Below, piece by piece: positions 28,276 through 36,000 of a stretch of 64,000 bases of DNA. Positions within the stretch are counted from its first letter, which is position 1, and each line of letters begins with the position of its first letter. This DNA comes from an uncultured bacterium (lineage in GTDB: Bacteria; Planctomycetota; GCA-002687715). The notes below the pieces were generated by a model. The model saw only the letters and a program-made list of their open reading frames with translations. It had not been told where the DNA came from and did no database searches. The DNA lies in NCBI GenBank assembly GCA_902826835.1, contig CADEGH010000002.1, positions 186,001 through 250,000 of the forward strand. Direction: 5' to 3'. The translations under genes and the position numbers were made by a program.

Positions 28276-28281
28276 TACGGT
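28276..28281 (+). promoter_or_regulatory. Weak -10-like TACGGT six bases before hutI
   Basis: TACGGT lies six bases before the proposed ATG 28288. It fits the TAnnnT form seen before three other starts in the window (TAGAAT) but is weaker. No -35 box is seen. Confidence 0.25.
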
Positions 28282-28287
28282 GCCGAA

Positions 28288-29550
28288 ATGGGCACCCTTT
28301 TCATCGGTTCCGGCCCTTGGGCCACCCTCGAAACCGGAGTTCTTGGTCCGCGCAACGCCACCGCCCTGCTCGATGCCGGCGAGCGGCAGGGCTACGCGAT
28401 CTACGTCGAGGACGGCACGATTCGAAGCGGAGGGACCATCCCCGAGATGCGGACGCGACACCAATCCGCCGAGGTGGTCGACCTCGGACCGGGTCTGGTC
28501 ACGCCGGGCTTCGTCGATCCCCACACGCACCCCGTGTTCGCGGCCACCCGCGAGGACGAGTTCGAGGCCCGCAACCTCGGGCGAAGCTACGAGGAGATCG
28601 CCAAGGCCGGAGGTGGGATCCGCAATTCCGCTCGTCGCCTCCGCGCGCTCACCGCCGAGGCTTTGGCGGAGGGCTTGAGCCGTCGCGCGGACGAGTTTCT
28701 GCTCCACGGGACGACCACCATCGAAGCGAAGAGTGGCTACGGCCTTTCCACCGACTCCGAAATCGCGCAGCTCGAGGCGATCCGCCTGGTCTCACGCAAT
28801 CACCCACTCGAGTTCGTGCCGACCTTCCTTGGCGCCCACGAGATCCCGGACGAGTGGCGGCACGATCGTGAGGGCTACTTGCGTCTGCTCTGCGACGAGA
28901 TGCTGCCCCGGGTTGCGCGCGAGAAGCTCGCGGTCGCCTGCGATGTCTTTTGCGAAGCGCACGTCTTCACCCCGGACGAATCGCGTCGCATCTTGAATCG
29001 TGCTCGCGAACTCGGCCTCGCGGTGAAACTGCACGCGGACGAGATTCGCCCGACCGGCGGTGCCGAACTCGCGGCAGAAGTGAGGGCCCTCTCGGCCGAT
29101 CATCTCGTGCAGGTCTCCGAGGCCGGGATGGCCGCGATGCGGGATGCCGGCGTCATTCCGATCCTGCTCCCCGCAACCTCGCTCTATTTGAATCTGCCGA
29201 AAGATGCCCCCGGAAAGCGCATGCTTGAGCTCGGACTCGCGCCGGCCCTCGCCACCGACTTCAACCCCGGCTCGTCGCCCACGCGCAACATGAGCCTCGT
29301 GCTCTCGCTCGCCTGCATCAAGTACGGCATGACGGCGGCCCAGGCCCTGGGCGCGGCGACCTGGAACGCCGCGCACGCGATCGGCCTCGGTGGCAAAGTC
29401 GGTGCGCTCGCGCCCGGCTTCCAAGCCGACCTCGCGGTCTTCGACGCACCAAACCTCCGCACTCTGCCCTACCGCATGGGTGAGAACCTCGTGCGCACCG
29501 TTGTCAAGAGAGGATCGATCGTCGTGCAAGATGGCCGACGCTGCCGCTGA
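28288..29550 (+). CDS. hutI: Imidazolonepropionase (histidine degradation)
   Basis: From ATG 28288 the product is 420 aa, close to the usual ~405-420. It shows the metal-binding DPHTHPVFA near its amidohydrolase start, the family motif YEEIAKAGGGIRNS, HLVQVSEAG, and DFNPGSSPTRN near the end. It should hydrolyse imidazolone-5-propionate to formiminoglutamate, the third step of histidine breakdown. No hutH or hutU is seen nearby, so the pathway is scattered or lies outside the window. Confidence 0.93.
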   Translation: MGTLFIGSGPWATLETGVLGPRNATALLDAGERQGYAIYVEDGTIRSGGTIPEMRTRHQSAEVVDLGPGLVTPGFVDPHTHPVFAATREDEFEARNLGRSYEEIAKAGGGIRNSARRLRALTAEALAEGLSRRADEFLLHGTTTIEAKSGYGLSTDSEIAQLEAIRLVSRNHPLEFVPTFLGAHEIPDEWRHDREGYLRLLCDEMLPRVAREKLAVACDVFCEAHVFTPDESRRILNRARELGLAVKLHADEIRPTGGAELAAEVRALSADHLVQVSEAGMAAMRDAGVIPILLPATSLYLNLPKDAPGKRMLELGLAPALATDFNPGSSPTRNMSLVLSLACIKYGMTAAQALGAATWNAAHAIGLGGKVGALAPGFQADLAVFDAPNLRTLPYRMGENLVRTVVKRGSIVVQDGRRCR

Positions 29551-29604
29551 GCGGCAATTTTCCGACTCGTCGGCGAGATTCTCGCCACCGTGAATTTCTT
29601 GGCG

Positions 29605-29610
29605 TATAAT
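29605..29610 (+). promoter_or_regulatory. Perfect -10 box (TATAAT) ahead of a candidate RNA gene
   Basis: TATAAT at 29605-29610 lies in a local AT-rich patch 55 bases after hutI. No good -35 box is visible. It would start transcription near 29616, just before a perfect 8-bp hairpin. Confidence 0.45.
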
Positions 29611-29787
29611 CTTGCAGCTCGCGTGTGCGAGCTGGGTCGGTCGGTTGGACCGTCCTCTTGGTTCCGAAGCGCTGCATGGGTTCTGCCTCAATCCAGCCCT
29701 TCGCAGCTTGTCCCATGGCCGGCCGGAACGGACCCGGAGCTTGGAGCTCCCCCTAACCGCCCCGCCGCTCGAAAGGAGGTGATCTCA

Positions 29788-29823
29788 GTGATTTCCAAGG
29801 TATTGAGGAGGGTTACCTCCTAG
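29788..29823 (+). CDS. Tiny 11-codon ORF with a very strong ribosome binding site
   Basis: The ORF reads MISKVLRRVTS and starts at GTG 29788 (an in-frame GTG at 29779 overlaps the ribosome site itself). AAAGGAGGTGATC at 29772-29784 would pair with 13 consecutive bases at the 3' end of 16S rRNA. The last codons (AGG AGG ... ACC TCC) form an AGGAGG-GTTA-CCTCCT hairpin that could also pair with the ribosome site. I cannot say whether the peptide has a function. Confidence 0.4.
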   Translation: MISKVLRRVTS

Positions 29824-29860
29824 AGCTCGATCAACGGGCCCCTAGGGGTGACCGTTCTTG

Positions 29861-29898
29861 GCCGGGAGTGCACTGACGCTCCCGGCTTTTTCTTTTTT
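29861..29898 (+). terminator. Intrinsic terminator
   Basis: GCCGGGAG (29861-29868) pairs with CTCCCGGC (29879-29886) as a perfect 8-bp GC-rich stem with a 10-base loop, followed directly by a run of eleven T interrupted by one C. This is a textbook rho-independent terminator on the plus strand. Confidence 0.85.
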
Positions 29899-29910
29899 CC
29901 GCGAGCCCGT

Positions 29911-30471
29911 TCAGGAGCGGGATCGGAAGAACGACGGCAGCGGCCCGGCCGGTTCCGTCTCGGGATCCTTGCCCTGCCGTAAGAGCAAATAGCGACGGAC
30001 GATTTGCTCCGCCACGAGGGCCTCGACCTCGGGCTCCTGTCCGGCGAGAATCCACTGCTGCGGAAGCTCGGCACCCTCCAGGGTCGTCAGGTCGGGGACC
30101 AAGCTTTGGGCGATCACCCCGAGTTCACCGTCCGCGGCATGGCCGGGAGCGTTGCGAATCTCCACCGTTACCCGCGTCCGCCTCGGCAGATTGGCTTCGT
30201 CGCGAAACTCAAGCGTATGGGTCTCGATCACCCGGCGGTTCGAGTCGCGAAGGTCGAGATTCCCGGGCCGAAACGCCTTCTCCATGAAGCCGTCGGCCGC
30301 CTTCCAAAGGAGCGTGAAGTCCGCGGCGGGGACAGTCCTCACGGTCGGGGACAGTCGGTCCAAGACGACCCGACGTTCTCCCTGAGTCTGCACTTCACCC
30401 ACCCTCGAGACTTGGGTGCACGCCACGAGGCCAAGGCCGCCGATCCCGGCGGCGAGTATCCACTTCTTCAT
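29911..30471 (-). CDS. Predicted lipoprotein of unknown function
   Basis: From ATG 30471 the 186-aa product begins MKKWILAAGIGGLGLVACTQ, a signal peptide with a lipobox (LVAC). The mature part is ~165 residues, has no recognised domain, and looks mixed alpha/beta. It is divergent from the candidate RiPP precursor. Longer upstream readings on this strand lack coding character. Confidence 0.7.
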   Translation of the reverse strand: MKKWILAAGIGGLGLVACTQVSRVGEVQTQGERRVVLDRLSPTVRTVPAADFTLLWKAADGFMEKAFRPGNLDLRDSNRRVIETHTLEFRDEANLPRRTRVTVEIRNAPGHAADGELGVIAQSLVPDLTTLEGAELPQQWILAGQEPEVEALVAEQIVRRYLLLRQGKDPETEPAGPLPSFFRSRS

Positions 30472-30622
30472 GGCTGCACGATATCGCGCCCGGTCGTCGC
30501 GTCGCGGACCGCGGGTGGGGCAGCTTCGACGAACCAAGCTTGGCCAAGGCGCAAAACCCCCGCCGCCGCGGTTCCGAAACCCCAAAAAGCCCCGTTCAGG
30601 AAAAGTGGCGAACCAGAGAAGC

Positions 30623-30653
30623 TTGGCCGATCCCCCCCCGATTGGCGTATGAT
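30623..30653 (+). promoter_or_regulatory. Possible promoter of the RiPP precursor
   Basis: TTGGCC at 30623-30628 and TATGAT at 30648-30653 are separated by 19 bases, longer than the usual 17. They lie 45 bases ahead of the precursor start. Moderate support only. Confidence 0.35.
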
Positions 30654-30698
30654 GCTCAGGTGCCGTCCCCCGTGCGGCCGATGCAACGAAAGCCAACT

Positions 30699-30815
30699 AT
30701 GAGTCTCGAAAGCAAAACCCCCTCCGTTCCGAATCCAGCGGCTCCCCTCCCCTACGAGCCGCCCCGCGTCCAATCCATCAAGTTGTCCGAGGAGGCTGCC
30801 GAAGCCTTGACCTGA
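30699..30815 (+). CDS. Candidate RiPP precursor peptide (38 aa)
   Basis: This short ORF (MSLESKTPSVPNPAAPLPYE and onward, ending EEAAEALT) starts at ATG 30699; an in-frame ATG at 30681 would add six residues. It contains a Tyr-x-x-Pro motif (YEPP), like the leader motif bound by PqqD-type recognition domains in lasso and related peptides. It lies 98 bp before a radical SAM/SPASM protein with a C-terminal PqqD-like domain, a genomic position typical of a precursor. The region after the motif (RVQSIKLSEEAAEALT) would be the core. It has no cysteines. Precursor identity is an inference from position and the motif. Confidence 0.6.
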   Translation: MSLESKTPSVPNPAAPLPYEPPRVQSIKLSEEAAEALT

Positions 30816-30825
30816 AACCTCGTCA

Positions 30826-30864
30826 CGTCCTCGTGAGAGGACGGCGGGGCCGGTCGGCCCCGCC
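30826..30864 (+). promoter_or_regulatory. Two tandem hairpins between precursor and radical SAM gene
   Basis: CGTCCTC-GTGA-GAGGACG (30826-30843) is followed directly by a perfect 10-bp GC-rich stem, GGCGGGGCCG with CGGCCCCGCC (30843-30864), with no T-run after it. This arrangement could stabilise the precursor part of the message or act as a partial attenuator, keeping precursor levels above those of the enzyme. Confidence 0.55.
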
Positions 30865-30913
30865 TCGACTTGGGTAGGGTTCTGAATCTGGAACCAATCG
30901 GGAGAGCGCTCGC

Positions 30914-32389
30914 GTGACCACGATCTCTGAACGAGCGCTCGCGATACGGCCCCGCGCGTTCACGCTGGAGCTCACGAAGGGGTGCAACCTCCGTTGTGGG
31001 TACTGCTACTACGCGCAGCGGGAGGCCGCGTACGCGCCTTCGGTCACCATGTCGCCGGAAACGGCGGCTCGCTCCGTCGACCTCTTGATCGAGCAGTCGA
31101 AGCCCGGAGAAACCCTCCACCTCCACTTCTTCGGCGGTGAGCCTCTGCTCAACCTGCCGATCCTGGAGTACGCCCTTGAGTACGCCTCGAAGCGCGCGCA
31201 GGAGACCGGTCGGCGGTTCACCTTCGAACTCACCACGAACGGGACGCGGTTCAGCGAAGCCGCGATCAGCCTGCTCAATCGCTACGAACTCCAGGTCGGA
31301 GTGAGCTTCGACGGCCCGCCCGAGTTGCAGGATGTCGCGCGTCCCCTCGCGGGCGGAGGTTCTTCGACCGCCCTGGCGTTGCCCGGCTTGCGGCAGTTCA
31401 TGTCCTCCCGGCGGGGAACCCCGCTCGAGGAAAAAACCCACGCGAGTGTCGTGCTCACGCGGCGCTCCTTGGACCTCAGCGGAATCCAGGCTTACCTCGA
31501 AGGCCTGGGCTTCCGCCGCATCATTTTTTCTCCCGCCACAGACCTGAAGGGCGTGAGCGAGGGCCTGACTCCGAACGACCTTCCCGCCATCTTCGCCGCC
31601 TACGACCGACTCGCGGTTGAGCACGAGGCACGGCGCGCCCGGGGCGAAGTTCCCCCCGACACGTGGTTCGGCGAGCTCTTCGAAGCGTTGGTCTCCGGAG
31701 CGAAGAAGGACGCCTTTTGTGGGGGCGGGCGCGACTACCTCGGGGTCGCCGCCGACGGCCAGGTCTACCTCTGCTACCGCTTCTACGAGGACAAGACTCA
31801 GCACATGGGCAGTGTCCACTCCGGACTCGAAACCGGAGTGACCGAGCGCCTGCTCGCGGATCCGATCGACGAGCGCACGGCTTGCGGCCGATGTTGGGCT
31901 CGGCACTTCTGCGGCGGCGGTTGCCATCACGACAATCTCCTCGCCACGGGAGGCCTAGGCGATCCCAACCCCGTGACCTGCGAAATCTTCCGCCACAGTA
32001 TGGGCCGCACCCTGGAAATGTGGGCTCGCCTCTCGCACACCGCTCACGGCGCCGCGCGAAGACAGCCCGCGACCGAGAACAGCATGAAGCCGCCCTCCTC
32101 TCCACCGACTCCGGGCACCCATCCCAAAACCCGATCGACGTGTCACGCTCGCGAAATCCAAAACCCGGACGGCCGCACCGAGCGCGTGGTCTACGAGCCG
32201 AGTTCCCACGAGGTGGTCGTCCTCAATGGCACGGCCTCGCTGATCTTCGATCTCTGCGACGGTTCCCGAACCCACGACGACCTCGTTTCCGAACTCGTTC
32301 GCCGCTACGCCGCCCCCCGCGAAGTCCTCGCCCAAGATCTCGCATCCACCCTCTCTCACTTCGCGGCCAAGGGTCTGCTCGCCCCCTGA
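30914..32389 (+). CDS. Radical SAM/SPASM peptide-modifying enzyme with C-terminal PqqD-like domain
   Basis: The 491-aa product has the radical SAM motif CNLRCGYC (C24, C28, C31), then the SPASM region with CGRCWARHFCGGGCHHD and a nearby VTCEIFR for auxiliary iron-sulfur clusters. After a Pro/Ser-rich linker the last ~95 residues resemble PqqD/RiPP recognition domains (REIQNPDGRTERVVYEPSS, LNGTASLIFDLCDGSRTHDD). The GTG start has a GGGAG site. The enzyme would bind the upstream precursor through PqqD and form carbon-centred links. A fusion of both parts in one chain is a known but less common arrangement. Product class (for example thioether or C-C link) cannot be told. Confidence 0.87.
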   Translation: MTTISERALAIRPRAFTLELTKGCNLRCGYCYYAQREAAYAPSVTMSPETAARSVDLLIEQSKPGETLHLHFFGGEPLLNLPILEYALEYASKRAQETGRRFTFELTTNGTRFSEAAISLLNRYELQVGVSFDGPPELQDVARPLAGGGSSTALALPGLRQFMSSRRGTPLEEKTHASVVLTRRSLDLSGIQAYLEGLGFRRIIFSPATDLKGVSEGLTPNDLPAIFAAYDRLAVEHEARRARGEVPPDTWFGELFEALVSGAKKDAFCGGGRDYLGVAADGQVYLCYRFYEDKTQHMGSVHSGLETGVTERLLADPIDERTACGRCWARHFCGGGCHHDNLLATGGLGDPNPVTCEIFRHSMGRTLEMWARLSHTAHGAARRQPATENSMKPPSSPPTPGTHPKTRSTCHAREIQNPDGRTERVVYEPSSHEVVVLNGTASLIFDLCDGSRTHDDLVSELVRRYAAPREVLAQDLASTLSHFAAKGLLAP

Positions 32390-32406
32390 CCCGAAGCCCT
32401 GCCCAC

Positions 32407-32667
32407 TCACCGGCCCACGCGGTCGATCAGATCCTCGATGGCCAGGCCTCGGGCCGTGGGTTCGTCATTCCCGTCCAAGCCCGTGGCGATCAACTCGTCC
32501 CCCAAGTGTTCAGCAACCGCTCTTCTCCAGGCGCTCTCCATGCGCGCGAGTCCACCCTCCTCCAGCATCGCGAGGAGCTTCGGTGCTCGTTTCGCAAGCA
32601 CTTCCTTCAGGAGGTGCAGCATATTCCCATCTCGCGGCGGCCACCGATCCCTATAGGCTCGAATCAT
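32407..32667 (-). CDS. Small unrecognised protein at the end of the Rhs operon
   Basis: The 86-aa protein (start ATG 32667; ATG 32622 is also possible) overlaps the end of the DUF4279-like gene by 17 bases and so is probably coupled to it. It is largely helical and acidic at the end (LKEVLAKRAPKLLAMLEEGG, then LGDELIATGLDGND). It resembles no family I know. By position it is a second immunity candidate or an accessory to the toxin. Confidence 0.5.
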   Translation of the reverse strand: MIRAYRDRWPPRDGNMLHLLKEVLAKRAPKLLAMLEEGGLARMESAWRRAVAEHLGDELIATGLDGNDEPTARGLAIEDLIDRVGR

Positions 32668-33055
32668 CCGGGATGATATACAAATCGATATCGAGGCTCG
32701 CCCCCAGGCCCGCCAGCCGACGAATGACATCCGGTTCGAAATTGAGCGCCGGGGGACTCTCCGCGTAGATCACGCAAGAGAGCATGACAGCTACCTGGTC
32801 AGCCATGTCTTTGAGATGCACGGCCCTGGGCTCGAGTATGCGCAACAAAGCCTCGACGTGACACTCGAGCGCGGCGGACCGATTCAGGCCGGATCCGACC
32901 GTCCAACCGTGGTTGGTTTCCCGAATAATGGTGTGCGGCCGCAGCTCGCCGATTCTCCAAGCGAATTCGGCGGGTAGGCCGAGCCGGACCGCTATCTCCT
33001 CCGGGTCCAACTCCCGGCTCGTCACTACCCACCGAACCCTGATGTCTTGCGACAC
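32651..33055 (-). CDS. DUF4279-like protein, likely Rhs immunity protein
   Basis: The 134-aa protein has the family pattern: early ELDPEEIAVRLGLPAEFAWRIGE, then HGWTVGSG, and a later HVEALLRILEPR. It starts at GTG 33055, nine bases after the stop of the Rhs-toxin gene, so it is in the same operon. Polymorphic toxin genes are nearly always followed directly by their immunity gene, so it is the best candidate. DUF4279 as immunity is my recollection of neighbourhoods, not a proof. Confidence 0.6.
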   Translation of the reverse strand: MSQDIRVRWVVTSRELDPEEIAVRLGLPAEFAWRIGELRPHTIIRETNHGWTVGSGLNRSAALECHVEALLRILEPRAVHLKDMADQVAVMLSCVIYAESPPALNFEPDVIRRLAGLGASLDIDLYIIPDDSSL

Positions 33056-33064
33056 TAAACCGTC

Positions 33065-36000
33065 CTAACCGTTGATGTTGATGCCCGTCGGATCGCCGGG
33101 GCCGCTGCCGTCCTTGGGCTTGACAAAGATGTTACCGTCTTTGTCCTTGAACAGATCATACTTCGAATTCGGCTTCAAGTCATGGGGATCGATTCCTTGC
33201 TTCTGCAGCTCTTTGATTTCCCCACCCGTGAGCTTCTTCATTTGAGCGCTCCCATCCGGATAGGTGTTATGGGCCAAGATCGCATCAGGACCAACGAAAT
33301 AGCTGTGCCCTCGATGCACTTCCATGTTGAAAACTACGAGTGGGCCTTCGACAGGTAGGATCCGCTGGATCGTGGAAGAGGAGGAGCGTCCAGTGAGAGT
33401 CTCTCCGACTTCGAGATCGCCGGCGCGGACCCAGCTTCCGCGGCTGGCGGAATGCAGGAGATGGTCCGAAGTGACGATGAAGTCGCTCTCCCCCGTGCTG
33501 ATAGACAGGGCCGAATCGACCTCGCGGCGGAAGGTCCCTGTAACCGGGAAGGAGGCGACGATGCGGCCGGGGATGAGCTCTTGCCCGGCCATGCCATGGG
33601 TTGTTGCCGAAGACGGGGTGTAGTCGAGGGCCGCCACTTCCGTGACGAGGAAATCACCTTCGACTCCCATCTCCGTGAGAGTCAGAGGGATCCTCGATCC
33701 CACGGTGACTCTTTCCTGGTGAATCCACGCCTTCGGACGGGCGAGCGTGAGACGCAGGCCGTGCTGGTCGGAGGCGGTAGCCTCGAGCGAGATCTGCATC
33801 CAGTCGTGGCTACTGGGGGTCCGGTAGTGGTCCGGCTCTGTGGACCGCAGATATTCCGGCACCGCGAAGGGTAAATCCAAGAGCAAGCACACGACCTCGT
33901 CCCCGATCTCGACTTCCTCGATAGGTTTCGTGGATCCGTCGGCGAGAAGGATCATAGTCCCAGGAGCGAAACAGCCACCCGGGCAGGCGTTGGCGAGGGC
34001 CGCGGCCTTGGCGTTGTTCTTGGCCTTGAGAGCATTCTTGATCTTGTCGATGACCTTGTCGATCTTGGCGATGGTGCCGATCGCGGATCCGACCAGCCCA
34101 ATCGCTCCGCTCGCGGCAGCCTTGGCTCGAGCCCACCAGCCCATCTCGGCGGGCTGCCCCTTGAATCCGCCGTCGATCCACCCTCTGATGTCTCTTCCCG
34201 AGGCGGCCGAAAGCAGGTCGATGATGTCGGAAAGGAACGGGATTACATCGACGGCAATGCTGGCGAGAGTGCCGGCGTTCTCGGACAAAAAGTTCATCAC
34301 CGAGTCCACGGCCTCGGAGACCGAAAGGGTCCCGTAGGGATCGGTGAACAACAGTGGGTTGCCGAGGACGTAGCTGACCGGGTTCAGTCCGTCGACCAAA
34401 CCGAGCGGATCTTCCTGGAGGAAGGTACCCGTAGAAGGATCGTAGGTGCGCGCGCGGTAATGGTAAAGCCCCGTTTCGGAGTCGTATTCTCTGCCGGTGT
34501 ACAGGAACCGGTTGCCGGAGGGGGGTGCCGTCACCGTATTCCCGAGACGGTCGCGAATGGTGGGGGCCCCGAACGCGTCGTAGCGGTAGCTCTCCACGAT
34601 CTGACCATTGGCCAGCGTGATATCAAGCACGCTTCCCTGGTGGTTGACGTGCAGATAGAGCTCGAGCAATTCGGTGGTATTGCCGTCGGCATCGAGATCG
34701 GCCACATCGAGCCGGCGGCTCATGACGATCTCGTCGACCCCGGAGACGTGGTAATTGACGGCATCGAGGATTTGCGTGCCGCCGGAGTCCCGGGTCTCTT
34801 CGATCACCCACGGACCAGCGTAGACGAACCGGCGCGTCACTCCTCCAACTGTCTTCGCCACCCGCCGGCCCAGCGCGTCGTAGGAGTACCCGGCCGTCAA
34901 GACACCGCCATCGGTGACGCCGGTGACGGACTCGAGCGCATCGTAGGTGAAGGTCCGGTTCCCGATCGAGGTCACCGATCCGTTGAGGTTAGAAACCCGC
35001 TGAGTTCCTCCCACGTTGGTGTATTGATGCCGGTCGGGATCCGTCGCGTACGTTTCCGTCGATGTCGAGCCTCCCGAGCTCACGGTCGTGACACTCGTTC
35101 GGTGGTTGTCGGCGTCGAGGCTATAGGACTTAGAGAGAAGCCGAGGCGTCGACCCAGGCGAGTTCCACTCGACGGCGGGATTCGTGCTCTCGCGCACGAA
35201 TTCGCCCAGGCGATCGAGGCTGTCGTATCGGAACACGTCGCCTTTGCCTTCGTGGACCCGGTGCTCCCATTTGAGCATGCCTTCCGGATCGAAGTCGTAG
35301 GACAGATCAAAGAGCGTGGAAGTGCCGTTCTTGGTGTGGAGTCGGGAGAGACGACCGAATCCGTCACGATCGACGGAGACACTCATCCCGCCGCGGAGGA
35401 GACGTTCCCGGAGCGCTCTTCCACTCCCCACGTAGGACATCGTGGCCACCGGGGTCGCCCCGCCGTCCGTCAAGCTCGTCACGCGATGGTGATCGTCATA
35501 GCCGAAGCCTCGAGAGAATCCCGAGGGTCCGGTGATGCTGCTGATCCGACCAAGGCTGTCCCGGGTGTAGAGAACGGTATTGGCACTCGAATCCGTCGTC
35601 TCGGATTTGATCGCTCCGTCGCCGTCGCGATCGAAACTCGTCCAAGTCGTAATGCCACCTTCGACCTTCGTAGCTTGGTCGAGATGTCCACTGGGTGTCC
35701 AAGTCCAGGTATCAGTGCGCAGGAGTTGACCACCCTGAGTGATGCTGCGGCCCGAAGGAAGACCACGGGGATTGTGCCCGTAAGTCAGCGTCTTGCCGGT
35801 TGGGGTGGTCGCCGTGTTGATGAACCCAGCCTGGTTCCAGCTCCACTGCCAAGCCGAACCGTCCGGTTGGATCTCGGCGGTCTTGCGGCCGCGGCCGTCG
35901 TAGGTCCAGGTAACGGTCTTCTGTCGATTGTCCCGGGCGGTCACGATACGGCCGCCCGGACTCCAGGAATAAACCTCGGTCGAGGCCCCGGTTCCGGAAC

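Larger units (their letters stand above)
29611..29898 (+). ncRNA. Candidate structured RNA of about 285 nt ending in a strong terminator
   Basis: Between hutI and the minus-strand lipoprotein gene, this stretch begins with a perfect hairpin (CAGCTCGC at 29615-29622 with GCGAGCTG at 29627-29634), has another at 29737-29751 (GGAGCT and AGCTCC), a tiny ORF with an exceptionally long Shine-Dalgarno, a hairpin AGGAGG/CCTCCT at 29806-29821, and an intrinsic terminator. No downstream gene lies on this strand, so it would be a free-standing transcript. It does not look like tmRNA, SRP RNA or RNase P RNA by their conserved cores. Confidence 0.4.

Noticed and set aside
29772..29784. AAAGGAGGTGATC as a fragment of a 16S rRNA gene on the minus strand
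   Set aside because: Only about 13 bases match; the bases further along do not fit 16S rRNA, so it is a long ribosome site.
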